64,000 bases of DNA, taken from assembly GCA_019614645.1 (NCBI GenBank), contig JABWDB010000021.1, forward strand, positions 2,790,001 to 2,854,000. The letters run 5' to 3'. Positions 37,590 through 49,530 of this stretch are shown here, piece after piece. The DNA is from Stratiolaelaps scimitus (taxonomy: Eukaryota > Arthropoda > Arachnida > Mesostigmata > Laelapidae). The position numbers and the translations under genes were made by a program. Every line of letters starts with the position of its first letter. The stretch's first letter is position 1. Below the pieces are notes generated by a model that worked only from the letters and a program-made list of their open reading frames with translations, was not told the DNA's origin and did not search any database.

Positions 37590-38778
37590 ATTAGGATTGT
37601 ACAGTAAAAGAAAGGGACGGCTGCATCTTGCAGTGTTAAGTTACAAAGAACCTTGGGATGAACGGCAATGAGAGCAGCTGAATCATGACAAAAGAATAAG
37701 AAAATATCCAACAGGAAAAAACATCAGTAGAAGAAAAGTCAAGCATAACTCGAGGCAAGTGCCAACAGAACGAGCATAGAGCGACACAATTGGTGATTCT
37801 CACACCGATGTTCACAACAATTTCTAGTCACAAACGCTCGACGACTTCGGTAAGCTTCGAGCAGGAACGACCAGTGAAAACAGTCGACGAACAGTCTGGT
37901 ACCTAACGTTACGATATCTCGGAGGCGGTCTTATTTATCCGCTTTAGTAATCTGGATACAACCCAAAGTGTGTGACTATCTTTATCCTTCGTTAGCACTG
38001 TCCACGAGACGGAGGGACAGTACAGGGAACATCGTAAATACATGTCGGTGTATAAAGAGATATTGTTCCTGGTTAGGTATTAGTATAATAAATAGAAGGA
38101 ACAGACAAACATCTGGTAGATAGGTAAATAAATAAATAGCTGCATGTCTTGAAAAATGTTAATGAAAATAGTTAATTATGGCGAAAATTTAATTTTTAAA
38201 CAAAATGTATTATGGTTTTACATCCCCCCACTCATTCTATATATTGATTCCATGTTAATATTATTATTGGAGTCACGTAGAATTGATTTGTTGTTATTGT
38301 TCTATCAATAAATTTGATTATGCTCTGGTGTTCAGCTGAGGCTACCCCGCACATGCTCAAGTCAATGGTCGCTATGCCTGGAGAACATACGACTTTGTTG
38401 TGAAATTTGCTTCGGGTCGAACAGTATAGTAGGAATGCCATTGTCGTTGAGTATTGTCATGAAGTGTATGAAGAACGCTCATAGAGGAACCGAAAGCATA
38501 ATGGGTCTTAATTAGTTTCCTATTCTATTTTAAGATAATGGATAATACCTGTATATTCCTTCCTTAGGCAGACTTGAGGTACACACACCCATATATCATC
38601 ATCACCATGTGCTGATGGTGGTTGTACTGTAAAAGTGAAGCACCTGCCCCCGTTAAGGGGCAACGATGTATTCGAAACGTTTCACTATTTTTCTATTTAT
38701 TGGATGACCTCAATTGCATGTGAAACACCCACCTCTCAAACGCCCACCCACCCCCCGGCGTCTCCATTCTCATATCAG
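33441..38778. other. Non-genic stretch
   Basis: No supported gene. Short TA tracts lie near 33623-33639 and 37560-37589, an ATC/CAT triplet run near 35428-35450, and a CT tract near 35693-35725. The pocket at 35880-36180 is CpG-richer and holds a 43-codon frame from ATG 35895 with a donor-like GTAAGG ten codons in. That resembles a promoter-proximal segment but is too short to call. The rest is AT-rich and featureless. Confidence 0.45.
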
Positions 38779-38962
38779 ATCTTTTCCAATGCACTTGCCG
38801 CACTAAAAATCACAACAATTGTGACCGCTTTCGTTATGATCGCTCCAATTTACAGCTTCCTCGTTACGTCAAAGACGGCAGGACAAGACAAATCTAATAT
38901 GCTTCTCACTAACATAACGACCGTGATCGCTTTTTTCCTATCCCTGTTTTCTAAGATGCAGA
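38779..38962 (+). CDS. Candidate internal exon encoding two membrane helices
   Basis: A pyrimidine-rich run ending TATCAG at 38778 forms a strong acceptor, and a perfect GTAAGT donor follows at 38963. The 184 bases between give 61 codons in one frame with phase 0 entry and phase 1 exit. The peptide has a hydrophobic segment at about residues 6-29, a short polar connector with TAGQDKS, and a second hydrophobic segment at about 41-58 ending SLFSKM. This helix-loop-helix is typical of polytopic membrane proteins. I cannot name the family. A chemoreceptor or transporter fits the texture, and a receptor gene lies 3.5 kb away on the opposite strand. No partner exons were found, and the frame is open upstream through what would be intron. 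Confidence 0.4.
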
Positions 38963-39437
38963 GTAAGTTACGTACACTTCCGTCTTGATGAGAGTTATTA
39001 TTGTCAATTATGAATACATCGGCAGATAGAATGAGACATCCGTAATATGTTCGCGTTTATGTCGAGACGGCGGCGCAGGCGCTCGTCTGGACTCGCAACT
39101 TCCTTTTTGATCGTCTCTTTGTTCCGTTTTAGTCCGATTCTGATCAATTTACGTGATCATTGCCGTTGAAGATATTATTTCCGTTTTTTTTCAGATCTAT
39201 ATATATATATATATATAATCGAAATTGGCGAAGTACTACAAATATCACAACCCAGCCACACGGCAATACGATAAGCGCAATGGTATTGGCAGTCAACAAA
39301 GGGACCACAGAATAACTTCGGTTAGAACAGCAGCAGCAGCAGCCGAATTTGCAACAACGTGAACAATGTGAAGTACTTGCGACCAGATCCCGATGATAAG
39401 TGCACAAACGAGAGTTCCAACGTAGAAATGTACGCCC

Positions 39438-39461
39438 CTCTCTCTCTCTCTCTCTCTCTCC
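39438..39461. repeat. CT dinucleotide microsatellite
   Basis: About twelve uninterrupted CT units. Confidence 0.85.
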
Positions 39462-42206
39462 CGCTGTCTCACTCACTCTCGTTTCATAGTCCATTCTGTC
39501 TATTGCTTTCCTTCTTTATTTCATTTTAAAGCGAGCTAGCGATCATGCGATAAACAGAGTGAGAGAGAGAGAGCCCTGCTGTAAGATTTGCTCCCCTGTT
39601 CTAAGAAACAGTGCAAGCTCCTTTTGCCGACTATTCGTCGAACACTTAGAAGAAGGCGGCAAATGGAAACGGCGGAGGAAGGTGGTGGTGGTGGTGGACA
39701 GCGTAGAGATTTCGAATCTGCCCCGTGAGCATTATTGAAATTTGCTACATTGCTGAGTCGTTGAGTCGCCGTTGACTCGTCGTGTGTCGGTTTGGTCTCT
39801 TGGACGTCGGCATTCGGGGAAGAGAACGGAGAAAGGAACGACGGTGATATCCGTCATCGTCGACTGCGACGAAATCGCCAGCTTCTATCGTCGATGCCTA
39901 CTTACTTAGTGCGACCGTCTTCTATCCACTCCTCTCTCTCTCTTTCTCTCTGTTTTTCATCCTTATTACGGTTATGACTATTGCTGCGCAACCAGTCTGA
40001 TTACGCTTGCGGCGGATCTGTGACAAGCAAGGCGCCTATACAAGGGGACACCTTCAACAGCGACCGAAAGAGGACCAGGCGGAAACTTGGGCCAGACCAG
40101 ATAGGGACTAAAGCGCAGGATTACTCTCTCTATTTCCCTCTTCCTTCTTTTATTAGTTTTATTTCGTTCACAACTTCTTCGTCAACCGTCGCTGTTACCA
40201 TCATCAGCGCTAGCCCCGTTACTAGTCTCAAATGTCTGCTACCACGACTGACTTGAGCTTGTTTTACCACTTTCTACGTTTCTATAATACTTTCCGTTCC
40301 CATTTGAGGTTGTTGCAAGCCAACAGAAATCTGGCCAACGAATCGGACCAGGAGAATCATCTTGTGCAGCTATTGTAGTCCCATTGTGGCTCATTCATTG
40401 AGCTGAGCTCTCTCATCTTCGGTTGGTGGCTTCGATTGCCACGATTCTGTAGGAGGAGTCCCAGCGCAGTAGACAGAGTTAGACGAAGGACATATCGAAG
40501 TGTGCGGGGCTCTGCATAGACAGCAGAACGAAGGGGTGAAAAGGAAAAGCCCCAAAATTACGAAGAAGAGGAAGAAAAAGAACTGACACAACAACATTCG
40601 CGATAGTCGCAATTGCAGTTGTAGCAGTAGTAGTAGCGGAGAAAGCAGTAGTGAAACAGCGCCATCAATCGTTGGCCTCAATCAGAGGTTGAACAGAACA
40701 ATCAAATCGAGCGGCAGCAGCAGTAGCACGCTGCTCATGCAACCGACCAACCCATAGACCGCTCAAATAACATAATGAATAGAAATGCCTTGATACACTG
40801 TGTGTATAGTGTTTCTCCATAGAATCATCTGACTAATACGCTTTATTCGGACTATAGTACAGAGAATTGATTCAGATAATGGGGTGAGTGGACTGTATCG
40901 GAGATATGCGGTATTTGATTATCGATAAACGATCTGTCCCAGGAAATCTCTATACAATGATATTATGTATCGCGTATCTTTGTCTGTCATAGAAAGGCGA
41001 TACGAAATAGCTCACGAACTATTCTTGAGCTGTCCCTCCTTAGTGGTCTCCGTTTTTCTCTGACAAAGATCAGTATATTACAGATATGTGTCAGTCTGCT
41101 GGTCTGTCTTTCTTACTCTCTTTATTAGTGATACTGGCGCCACTAGTCATTACAGTAGTAGTAGTAGTAGTATACAGGTGGTGCAGTTGATCTCGTTATT
41201 GTTGGTCCTGTTGCAATAGCGTCACTACTACCATGGCAATATGGCCGTCTGTAGGGAAGACCTGTCTATTTCTGTGAAGAAGTGTGGAAAGGAAATAAAG
41301 AAGATGAGGAGCGAAGGCATTCTGAAGATCACTCTTCGGTGACACAGCTACGCCGCCGGTTTCTGTTGCCGGCGTCGAGGCCAAGGCTGGCTGCTGTTGC
41401 TGGTGCTGAGTCAAGTCTTTCATCAATACATCACATTTGCATTCCAAGGGATACACCCACTCACCCACCAACACCAATCGAGATGAACTTCACGTGGATG
41501 GCCTGCTTCCTCTCGATAGAGAAATATATAATAATAATAGTAGTTTACCCATAAGAACTCAGAGGGAGGTATATGACTAGCAGGTATTATGTAAGTTTCA
41601 TAAGAATAAATAAGTGGACATCATAGCACTCCTTGTGTCTCTGTGTGTGTATGAGTACTAGAAGTGGCCTTTCAATTGACTCCTCACTATAGTAGGTAGT
41701 AACAAAAATAATAATCATCATCATCGCCATTATTAACAGCAGGTAACAGGCGAGGACGAGCAAGAGAGAGACGAATACCTTTTTCAAGTATTGCACGTCG
41801 AAGGGAACTATCATGTGACTGCTATAACTATATTTAGTTTATTGATGACGACAACAACAACAACGGTGACAATGATAGTATCTGTAATCGTAGGGTGTTT
41901 AGCTGAGAAGTACTTACTTTCTTCCATGATTCGGCTTATTGTGTAGTAGTTCGATAGATAGCTCGTTAGTTAGTTAACTAGTCAGTTAGTTAAGCAGGCA
42001 GGTAGGCAGGCCCCGGATGATGCTCTCACCGGCAGCATTTTCACGCTACTTAATATTTTTTATACAGTTAATTAACAAGTCAATCAGTGTATCCACCCAA
42101 CAGCACCTACCGATGGAGGCCAATCATAAAAAGAGTGAATTTCTAGCTATGCGTTGTACCTATAATACAGGTACCTATAATATCATATCATAGAGTCCAA
42201 CTATAT

Positions 42207-42212
42207 TTTATT
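42207..42212 (-). other. Possible polyadenylation signal of the receptor gene
   Basis: AATAAA on the minus strand, 211 bases after the receptor's stop codon. The position is plausible, but the surroundings are AT-rich and the motif is common by chance. Confidence 0.25.
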
Positions 42213-42422
42213 CTATGTCTTCGGATACTCAAACATACAATGATTAGGAATTAGTTCTAGGGATTATTTGGGGGATGATTGAGTACATAATGGAATATCT
42301 AGGGAACATACATAATTGATGATTGAGTTTTATAATATGAATATCTAGGCAACAAGAATAAAAATAAATGTGCTCCATTCGAATGACGAAAGATAACACA
42401 AAGGTGTTTCGCCTAATTGTTC

Positions 42423-43757
42423 TCACAATGGTTTCTCCGTTGTGTTCACGTTGTCGTATGTCCTTTGTGACATATGCTTGTCGTGGTCGAATTTTGCCAT
42501 GATACGATAATCAAATTGTAACAAAATAGCAATGCAAGTGATTATGGTGCCAAAATACGACAAGAACGAACTTTGCTGATTGGAGAAACTGCTTGAAATC
42601 TGGAGCGCATCTCGGGTATCGTCGTACGCCATAAGTTTAGCGATCCTCCAAAGTTTCTCATGGCTCATCCTGTCACGTTGTGATGACAAAAGTAGATTTA
42701 CTGTCCTTCGGCACACAATCATTATTCGCGTGCCTATCACGGCCATGTCAAACAGTAGCGCCAACTGAGAAAGCGGGGAAATTATTTGAATAATTTTTCT
42801 AACGCTGTTTGGGTTTGAAACGAGCGTCAGAACGATCCCGATATAGATCGTCGCAAAGACTCTTACGTAGCATAACAGGAGAAGTCTGCCGAAATCCCTG
42901 TTGAAGCTAGACGTAAGCTTTCGTACACTTGCTTTCATCTTTGCTATCTGAGTCCACGATAGAACATCAGCGTACGTTTCGAGCTCCTCGAGACGGCACT
43001 TGATGATTTTCGGTATCAGCATAAATAGAAGCACGGTTGCGCAGTATGTCTGCCAAAAATATATGACTAAAACGTCGCTTATGTAAACTAGTTGCTTTTT
43101 AAGGCCGATGGAGGAATTGGCATTGGACCGCGCTCTCTTGCCGGTCGTGCCACTCCTCATAATGCAGGCTATGCAGCTCATCCAACAGGTCCATAGGATG
43201 ATTCGTGTAACACTAAGAAATCTTGAGTTATCCTGATGTGTGAGCATTTGCTTGAGAGATTCTTGATTTTTCCACAGGGTAAAGAGAGCTTCGACGTGTG
43301 TAAGAATGATGAGTATAGAATGAACGGCGCGGAAAACATCATTTGTACTCGGGTGATCCGGAAAATTATCAAAGGTTAGGACCATTCTGCCGATACAGTG
43401 AAAGCCCAACATCATGACGATAAGAAGTCGGGTTACAAACGCAATCAGCCCTCTTGGACGACACTGAAACAACAACCTGCTGAATGTTGTAGATGAACTG
43501 AGGTCAACTCCAAATAAGACGCAATAAACACATATGCATTTGAGGCAGACGTATTGTGCAAGGGTCATTCGGCGGGAAACTTTCGATGTGGATTTTTCCG
43601 TTGTTTTGGAGGAATCCCAGGTCTTCTCAGGGAACGTTCGAGAGTGCGATCTAAATTTTGTACCAAATGAAAACGCTTCTGGAAAGGGCGTCTTTAAGCT
43701 CTTGTTCGTATACGTTGGGTATGCCTCCATTTCAAAATTTTCGACAGGGCCCACCAT
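42423..43757 (-). CDS. Gustatory receptor family protein (7tm_7)
   Basis: A 444-residue single-exon protein, within the family's usual 380-480 range. These receptors are plasma-membrane ligand-gated cation channel subunits of chemosensory neurons with inverted topology. After a polar 60-residue N terminus comes the typical pre-helix LKCICVYCVLFGV (72-84). Seven hydrophobic spans follow at about 103-122, 144-161, 183-200, 231-250, 292-312, 324-347 and 398-415. The long polar loop between spans 4 and 5 ends in FNRDFGRLLLL, as in the family. The last span ends TIITCIAILLQFD, a recognisable version of the TYxxxxxQF signature with Thr and the terminal Gln-Phe kept and Tyr replaced. ATG is chosen because TAG lies six codons upstream in frame. 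The family's usual intron before the last span is absent. No disabling change is visible. Ligand is unknown. An unrelated membrane-type exon lies 3.5 kb away on the opposite strand. Confidence 0.85.
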   Translation of the reverse strand: MVGPVENFEMEAYPTYTNKSLKTPFPEAFSFGTKFRSHSRTFPEKTWDSSKTTEKSTSKVSRRMTLAQYVCLKCICVYCVLFGVDLSSSTTFSRLLFQCRPRGLIAFVTRLLIVMMLGFHCIGRMVLTFDNFPDHPSTNDVFRAVHSILIILTHVEALFTLWKNQESLKQMLTHQDNSRFLSVTRIILWTCWMSCIACIMRSGTTGKRARSNANSSIGLKKQLVYISDVLVIYFWQTYCATVLLFMLIPKIIKCRLEELETYADVLSWTQIAKMKASVRKLTSSFNRDFGRLLLLCYVRVFATIYIGIVLTLVSNPNSVRKIIQIISPLSQLALLFDMAVIGTRIMIVCRRTVNLLLSSQRDRMSHEKLWRIAKLMAYDDTRDALQISSSFSNQQSSFLSYFGTIITCIAILLQFDYRIMAKFDHDKHMSQRTYDNVNTTEKPL

Positions 43758-45199
43758 AGGTGTCGCTGCAGGCTAAATGCAACTACTGAACAAAACGTGA
43801 GCCGTAGATTAGATGAGGCCGCTTGACACCTGGACAACCTGTCATTTATTGACAGCGATTGTCAGCGATCACAGCAGCAGCAGCAGCATGTCTATTCTGT
43901 TATGATATAATTATTTCTAATATAATTTCAGCGATAGTTTCAGCGAGGGTTTCACGCGTTGGAGATCGATATATTCGGCGTCGTAGCGCGCCAGTTCGTC
44001 CCAACATTGACAGGACAAAAAACATCTCCTAGTTGATGAGAAGCAAGTGACGTTAGAGCATCACAGCTTTCAGATAGCAGATGCGACATTGTTCAACTAA
44101 CGGGTGTTGCCGAGACTACCTTGTCCGTTGGGCGCACGTAGGCAGCAAGAAACCGTCAAAAGTATCTCGCATAAACACCAACAACATACAATCAGCCTGA
44201 ACGTTAACTATTCGAGCACGAAGCTAAATTGATTCTATGCGAACACAACGACAGAGCTGTGACACTAAATTCAAGTAGTCGTCGTCTGAATGTTGTGCGT
44301 TTCAACACGAATGCACGACAACAAAAATACATTTGTATGCACGTGCGACGTCAATTGGCCGGCGAATTAGGCTCAGACCATAGCAATCGATTGAACGATC
44401 AGTCATCGTCGTGTCCACTGCTAAAATGTCACCGACTCTATCTCATACGAATTGATACCCTATTATTAAATATCGCTCTTGAATGTCGAGTTCTTTTTTA
44501 CTTGTCAGTTTAAACATAGTGTAGATTACAGAATTGATAGTAAAATAACATCGTACGGGAGTGCATATTTTACAAATCGTATTTTGTTGGAATCAAATGA
44601 ACTCGAGTATAGTTCTATGTTGTTTACGGCGCTTGTAGAGCAAAGGTAGTAAACGTCTATATAGAAAATATATTTAACTTCAAATTATGTTGAATCCATC
44701 TGATTGGATTGAACTAATGTGGTAGCCCACCTTTACGTGTTTATATATATATATATATATACCTTCGTCCAGTTATAATAGTCCACAAAATATTTTTTGT
44801 CGAGAACTCAAGCATGGTAAAAAAAATGCAGCTCCGTCAATAAATCACAATTTAAATAGATGAATAGAAACGATAGTCAGGAAAAGATAACAAACAAACC
44901 CTATAGGATTTTATACATGGCCTGTTGATGCCATTCCAATCGTACGCTATATCATCATGGTACAGTGCTCTCACCTCCTGGGCGAACTCGCTTTGTCAGA
45001 TTATCCTTGTTTATCTATCTGTCTATGTATCCATCTATCACTCACCTAATAATGGCGGTAAAGGGAGGTTGCATAAATTTATTTGCCATCATAAACTCTT
45101 TCAGTCTTTTCATCTGGCTCACCATTACAGTTGGTGCTCGAGTGATTGCATATGATGTGTGACTTTGGGGGAATTTATTTAATGAGTGAATAATAAAAT
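43758..45199. other. Region upstream of the receptor gene, non-genic
   Basis: The first few hundred bases should contain the receptor promoter, but no clear TATA box or initiator can be assigned. A CAG run lies at 43871-43888 and a TA tract at 44742-44761. A 94-codon plus-strand frame (44229-44513) has no domain. Confidence 0.4.
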
Positions 45200-45464
45200 A
45201 TGTGTTGCAGTATGTTGACACGAATACCACGAGCTCATAATTTGGATCTTCACTTCGTTTTCTTCTCTTTCATGTTTCTTCTTCGTTCGCTTCCACTCTT
45301 CTTGGTGCTTTCCCTCTCTCTCTCTCTTTCTCGCTGTTCCTCTGAAGTGAAGACGACAAATACGTTGGGGGTGGCGTCGACCGGTGCGGTAGCAAGCGTC
45401 GCGATCTTAGCCTCTCAGCGCTTCGGCGGTTGTTGCGGCCGCTACCAAAGTTCCGCAGGAAACG

Positions 45465-45516
<52 letters not shown>

Positions 45517-48480
45517 CGACGACGACGAGGCAATCAAAGGCCGCACCACCAAATGACGCCGGCGACCGAGGCGGCCCATGGCGGCGGCGGCGGTGTCGTA
45601 GTTTTTGTGGCAGCCCGAACGAACAGCGTCTCGGGTCAATGAATCAATGAGTCAGTTCAGTATGCTGAACCGACGTGAAGGAAAACCCAGCCGCCTTCAA
45701 ATGTTAACAACAACAGCAACAAGAATCAACAATTCGATTCGGTGTATTATTTTCACACTAAATTGGCTAAAGCGAGAGAAATGGATAGTATGTTTAATAC
45801 GTCGAATAATACCAGGGTATTATTATTATTATTGTGTAGCTCATGCACAATACACGTAATTATTATGAAATGCCAATAAACGTATGCCCTGGTGAGTACG
45901 ATGTTTTTAGAACACGATTAATACTAGTAGTACGTTTCGGAAAGTGTATATATATATATATATATATTGTAAGCACGATAGACGTATATGTATGTATAAC
46001 ACGTGGTAGCAGATGTATACTGTCTATCTTACAATAAGTGTGTTTGAGCAGTAGTTGTTTCCACCTGACGAGGTGCCTACCAAGGCGTGGTGGGTCAGAC
46101 AGCTAAGATGATAGCTCGCACTTCGTAACATGACAGGAACCTCTGGAATAAAAGGTGCTCTTAGAAATCAAATTAACGCCGTTCCCCTGCGCGTCGTGAC
46201 CTGCCTTGCAAATGACTTATGAGTTATTGACATATGTCAAGGGCTTTCCCACAAACGGTGTCCATTAGCCGCGACAACTTGTCATCTGCTGCTGGCAAAC
46301 TCCGTAGCATCTCTTGATTCGAGACTGCTGGTGTGGGCCTGACGCCGGAATAACTGTATGTTGGAATTTTTGGGCGGACGCCTCACTGGACGCCGCTGCC
46401 TTTAGGTCGTTTAGCCGAGCTATACATAAGCTATTGCACAACAGGCCAAGACAGATACGTCACATAGTAGTCGTTCGTTCTGACCCGGCATCGTCTTAAA
46501 ACCGAACGGCAAAATACATTGGGCGAACCCAAGGGAGAATCGCGCCGCACGGCCGATCAAAAAAGAAAATCTTCAACCATCGGTGCCGCCGCCGCCGCCG
46601 CCACCACCACCATCGCCACGACCATCAGCAGCAGGAGCAGCAGTAGCAGCAACCCACCATCAAAGCGAGCAGCGGCACCGGCACTTCGACATCAATATCG
46701 ATAACGCCATTGCACAGACAAACCAATCAATACACACCCAAACGTAGACACTCTCACAAAGACACACGCTGTACACACTGACAACCCCATATAGATGTCT
46801 GTACGTATCTTGTACTTACTCTTATAAATATATAGTAGGGCAGGCCCGTGATAGAGTATTTCGATTCAATAGGGACAAAAAAAAGAAAAATTATCTAGCC
46901 CACCTGCACCACAGCCATCACTGTATATTATAGCATCGTAACGGTAGCAGCAGCAGCAGCATCAACTACTGCTTCTGCTGCTGCAACGGTAAGCACAACA
47001 ACAACAACAACGACGACGACGAAACCACCAGCGTCCGCTTGAGCTTGTGCTTCGTTGTTGATAGAAGTTGTAGTAGTAGTCGTAGTACAAGAACTACGCC
47101 CGCTCGCTTGCAACCGCACACTTTTGTGAAAAATGGTGACGTGTCATCAGCGAATCATAGGTGATACTTACTACTGGCCACCATCATCACCATCATCATC
47201 ATCAACAACAACAACAACGGCCGTCTTTCCAGCCAGGCAGAGAGTCAGCTTCGAGCAACACCATCATCAACTTAGTCACTCATTCGTGTTTTCGTGTTGT
47301 GGTGTTATATCATATTTCCCGTTATTCAGCCTCATCCGCTGCCGTTGCGGATGAGACACAGTATTCAACACAACAGTAGCCAAATCGACAGCGGCACTAG
47401 ATGAAAAAGAGGGCGATACCGCTTGGTCCCCTCCCTCCCACACCTCCCTACCCAGAGAGTGCTATAGGTGGGTGCCTTCGAAGGCGCCGCCGGCGGCGGC
47501 GGCTTGCAACCCGTTGTTCTGCTCGTGCTTCGGCTGCTACTGTTGCTGCTGTTTTCTCGCCACCGACTGGACTCCTTTGGCGGCCACGCAATGAACTGTC
47601 TTCACTCGTGAAGGGACGAGGAGCGCGCGTTGTTACGTAGCATCCAAACGTGTGGAAGCGATGTAGCGGTTCTCGTAGCGGTAGTGGAAGCGCGAAGATC
47701 CTCTCAAACTTCGCTACCGCCTCGGACGAACGAACACACGGACGACTGTACCCACGCATGCTGCGGTCGCTGGCAAAGGCGCAAACGGTACAACCTGGAT
47801 CGACCATTGGTTACGACAATATCAACGTTGAAAACAATAACAACAACCACAACAACAACAGCATCAACAACAACACCGATATCGGGGGCTGTTGCTGCCA
47901 CTAGCGCTTCTCCCTACGGAGATGTGCTGAGCTCACCATAACCAATGCAACCACTAGCCAGCAAAATCGTTGCTGTCGTTGTTGTTGTTGTGGACATCGC
48001 GATTGTTGATTTTTGCGCACGCGCGCTCACAGCGCAAGCAACATTGGGGCGGTGTGGAAACGGTATCGGGAGTGGCGTCGTCGGCATCGCCACCACCACC
48101 ACCACCATCTGCGTGACTCTGCAAAATTGGCAGAGTTTTTCAACGCTGTTGAGAGCAGAAACGAAAATTTGGCGGAAAAAAGGACGTTCGACAGGAGGTG
48201 TGAGAGGTAAAAGAGAGATAAAGGAGGAACAGAAGAGAGGAACAAGTCCAATCGAACTCGTTCGTTGCGGGGGCGGATGCGAACTACTGCAGAAACTGTG
48301 ACAACAACAGCAACAACAACACCAACGGCGGTGACAGCGACGGCGGCACCGGATGAACCGGTCCCTACATTGTTTGACTGTTCTTCCAGTTGGGGGACTG
48401 TCGCCACTTCTGTCCACAGACGAAAAGGAAGCTGCGGAAAAGTCGAAGAAGGTGAACTAGTAAGCTGGAGCTCTGTCTAG
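45200..48480. other. CpG- and triplet-repeat-rich block, possible promoter or 5' UTR region
   Basis: Triplet repeats are unusually dense here: GGC/GAC at 45463-45530, GCC/CAC near 46585-46615, CAG and CAA runs near 46950-47030, 47190-47220, 47830-47875 and 48300-48335. CpG is common throughout. Almost every frame on both strands is open for 60-160 codons because the repeats lack stops, giving Gly, Ala, Thr, Ser, Arg, Val or Asn runs. None carries a recognisable domain. In arthropods such DNA is often found around promoters and 5' exons of developmental or neuronal genes, or in Gln/Asn-rich coding exons, but no exon can be defined. A consensus donor lies at 45892 (CTG|GTGAGTACG). Confidence 0.35.
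45463..45530. repeat. GGC/GAC trinucleotide repeat
   Basis: About twenty-two triplets, first GGC, then mixed GAC/GGC, then GAC. Read in one plus frame it gives Gly then Asp runs. Read on the minus strand it gives an Arg run. Confidence 0.85.
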
Positions 48481-49291
48481 GGCCATTGACCCTCAATAAA
48501 TCAATCAATCAATAGGTGTTGTATGACAGTTGTGGTTATATAAGTCATTCGAAAGTGTTGAAGTTTTGCTTGATCTGCTGCTGGTCAAACTATGGTCTCC
48601 ATGGTTGCAGCACGTAACGTTGCCTCGACTAAGCGTATCTGTTGTTTTTGTAGACGGTGCAGATAGTTTCCAACTAAACGAATAAGAACTCAAGTATCAA
48701 CAGACGAACAACAACGTTTGAAATTGACATCCGAGGGAAATACATTTTTTCTTCTGCTATAGGAGGTAATCCTTGCCTGATCTCAGGTCACACGTCTGTT
48801 AACTCATGGTGTCTCTCCACGTGATAATATCGCTGAGTGAAGGTGTACCCGAACGAAGCTGTTGTCTATAATAATATTATAGATGCGCCTCCATATAATA
48901 CAGCAGTGCCCAACACCTCCCACCGCTCAAGTCATCCTCTGTTTTGTAAATGCTGCTGCACGATGGAAATTTCGCATGTTCTCTCTGGAGATCTCGACAC
49001 TAGCTCTCGCAACGGTATTACACCAAACCGCTATTCGCATCCGCCCCTCTTGCCAATCCGATCCTGCTGTTGCTGCTGCACTTGCCGCCGTCGCCGCCGC
49101 AGTCGAGGCAAACCCCTAAACAAAGAAGAATAGAAAACAGATGGCTGCCCATTGAACAAAACTGAGAGGAACTAATGGCAGCGACAGCAGCATCGGTCGC
49201 GTCATTGCACCTTTGGCCGAGTTCGCTGAGCGGCCGGCCGGTAGTCGTGTCGTATTAGCGCGGAGCAGCCATACCTCCCATTCGCATCTAT
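48481..49291. other. Non-genic stretch
   Basis: Nothing recognisable. A short TCAA repeat near 48498-48513 and CTG/GCC triplets near 49062-49105 drive the short open frames. Confidence 0.45.
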
Positions 49292-49530
49292 TCAAGTCTC
49301 GGTTTCACCTTTCGTGAGACGATCATCTCGCGATGTCTCCCGCCCTGCCACCGCTGTGCTGCAGCCAGCGTTTGGCAGCGGCGATGGCGGGCCCCGGCTC
49401 AAGCGGCCAACGCTACCTGTCGGAAGGCGTCTGAGTGAGGTAACACCCCCTAAGACCGCCGCGACTTCGGCATGGCCGATTGGTGTCTTGGGTATCCCCA
49501 AGCTGATCGTGTCCGCCAAACGGTGATAGT
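49292..49530 (-). mobile_element. GC-rich segment near the retroelement, possible element remnant (weak)
   Basis: A GC- and CpG-rich segment with a minus-strand frame open through 49292-49672 (126 codons). The C-terminal half of its peptide is non-repetitive and rich in Pro, Gly, Arg and Ser. No motif of a reverse transcriptase, nuclease or Gag protein is visible. It lies about 600 bp beyond the 3' end of the minus-strand retroelement remnant and on the same strand, so it could belong to an adjoining element copy. It could equally be host DNA. Confidence 0.2.

Larger units (their letters stand above)
38963..42422. other. Non-genic stretch upstream of nothing recognised
   Basis: TA (39198-39217) and CT (39438-39461) microsatellites, an AGT triplet run near 41153-41171 and tetranucleotide GTTA/GCAG runs near 41966-42010. 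A minus-strand frame at 41196-41477 reads moderately protein-like (Gln- and Ala-rich) but shows no domain or convincing splice sites. Confidence 0.45.

Noticed and set aside
42580..43776. Plus-strand frames opposite the gustatory receptor
   Set aside because: They are antisense shadows of the receptor coding sequence.
46063..46150. tRNA-Thr-like stretch (TTCGTAACATGA within a possible SINE)
   Set aside because: No box B match and no convincing stems; the resemblance is limited to a few bases.
47914..48417. 167-codon minus-strand frame with Cys and Val runs
   Set aside because: The runs come from GTT and CAC triplet repeats, and both strands are open over the same DNA.
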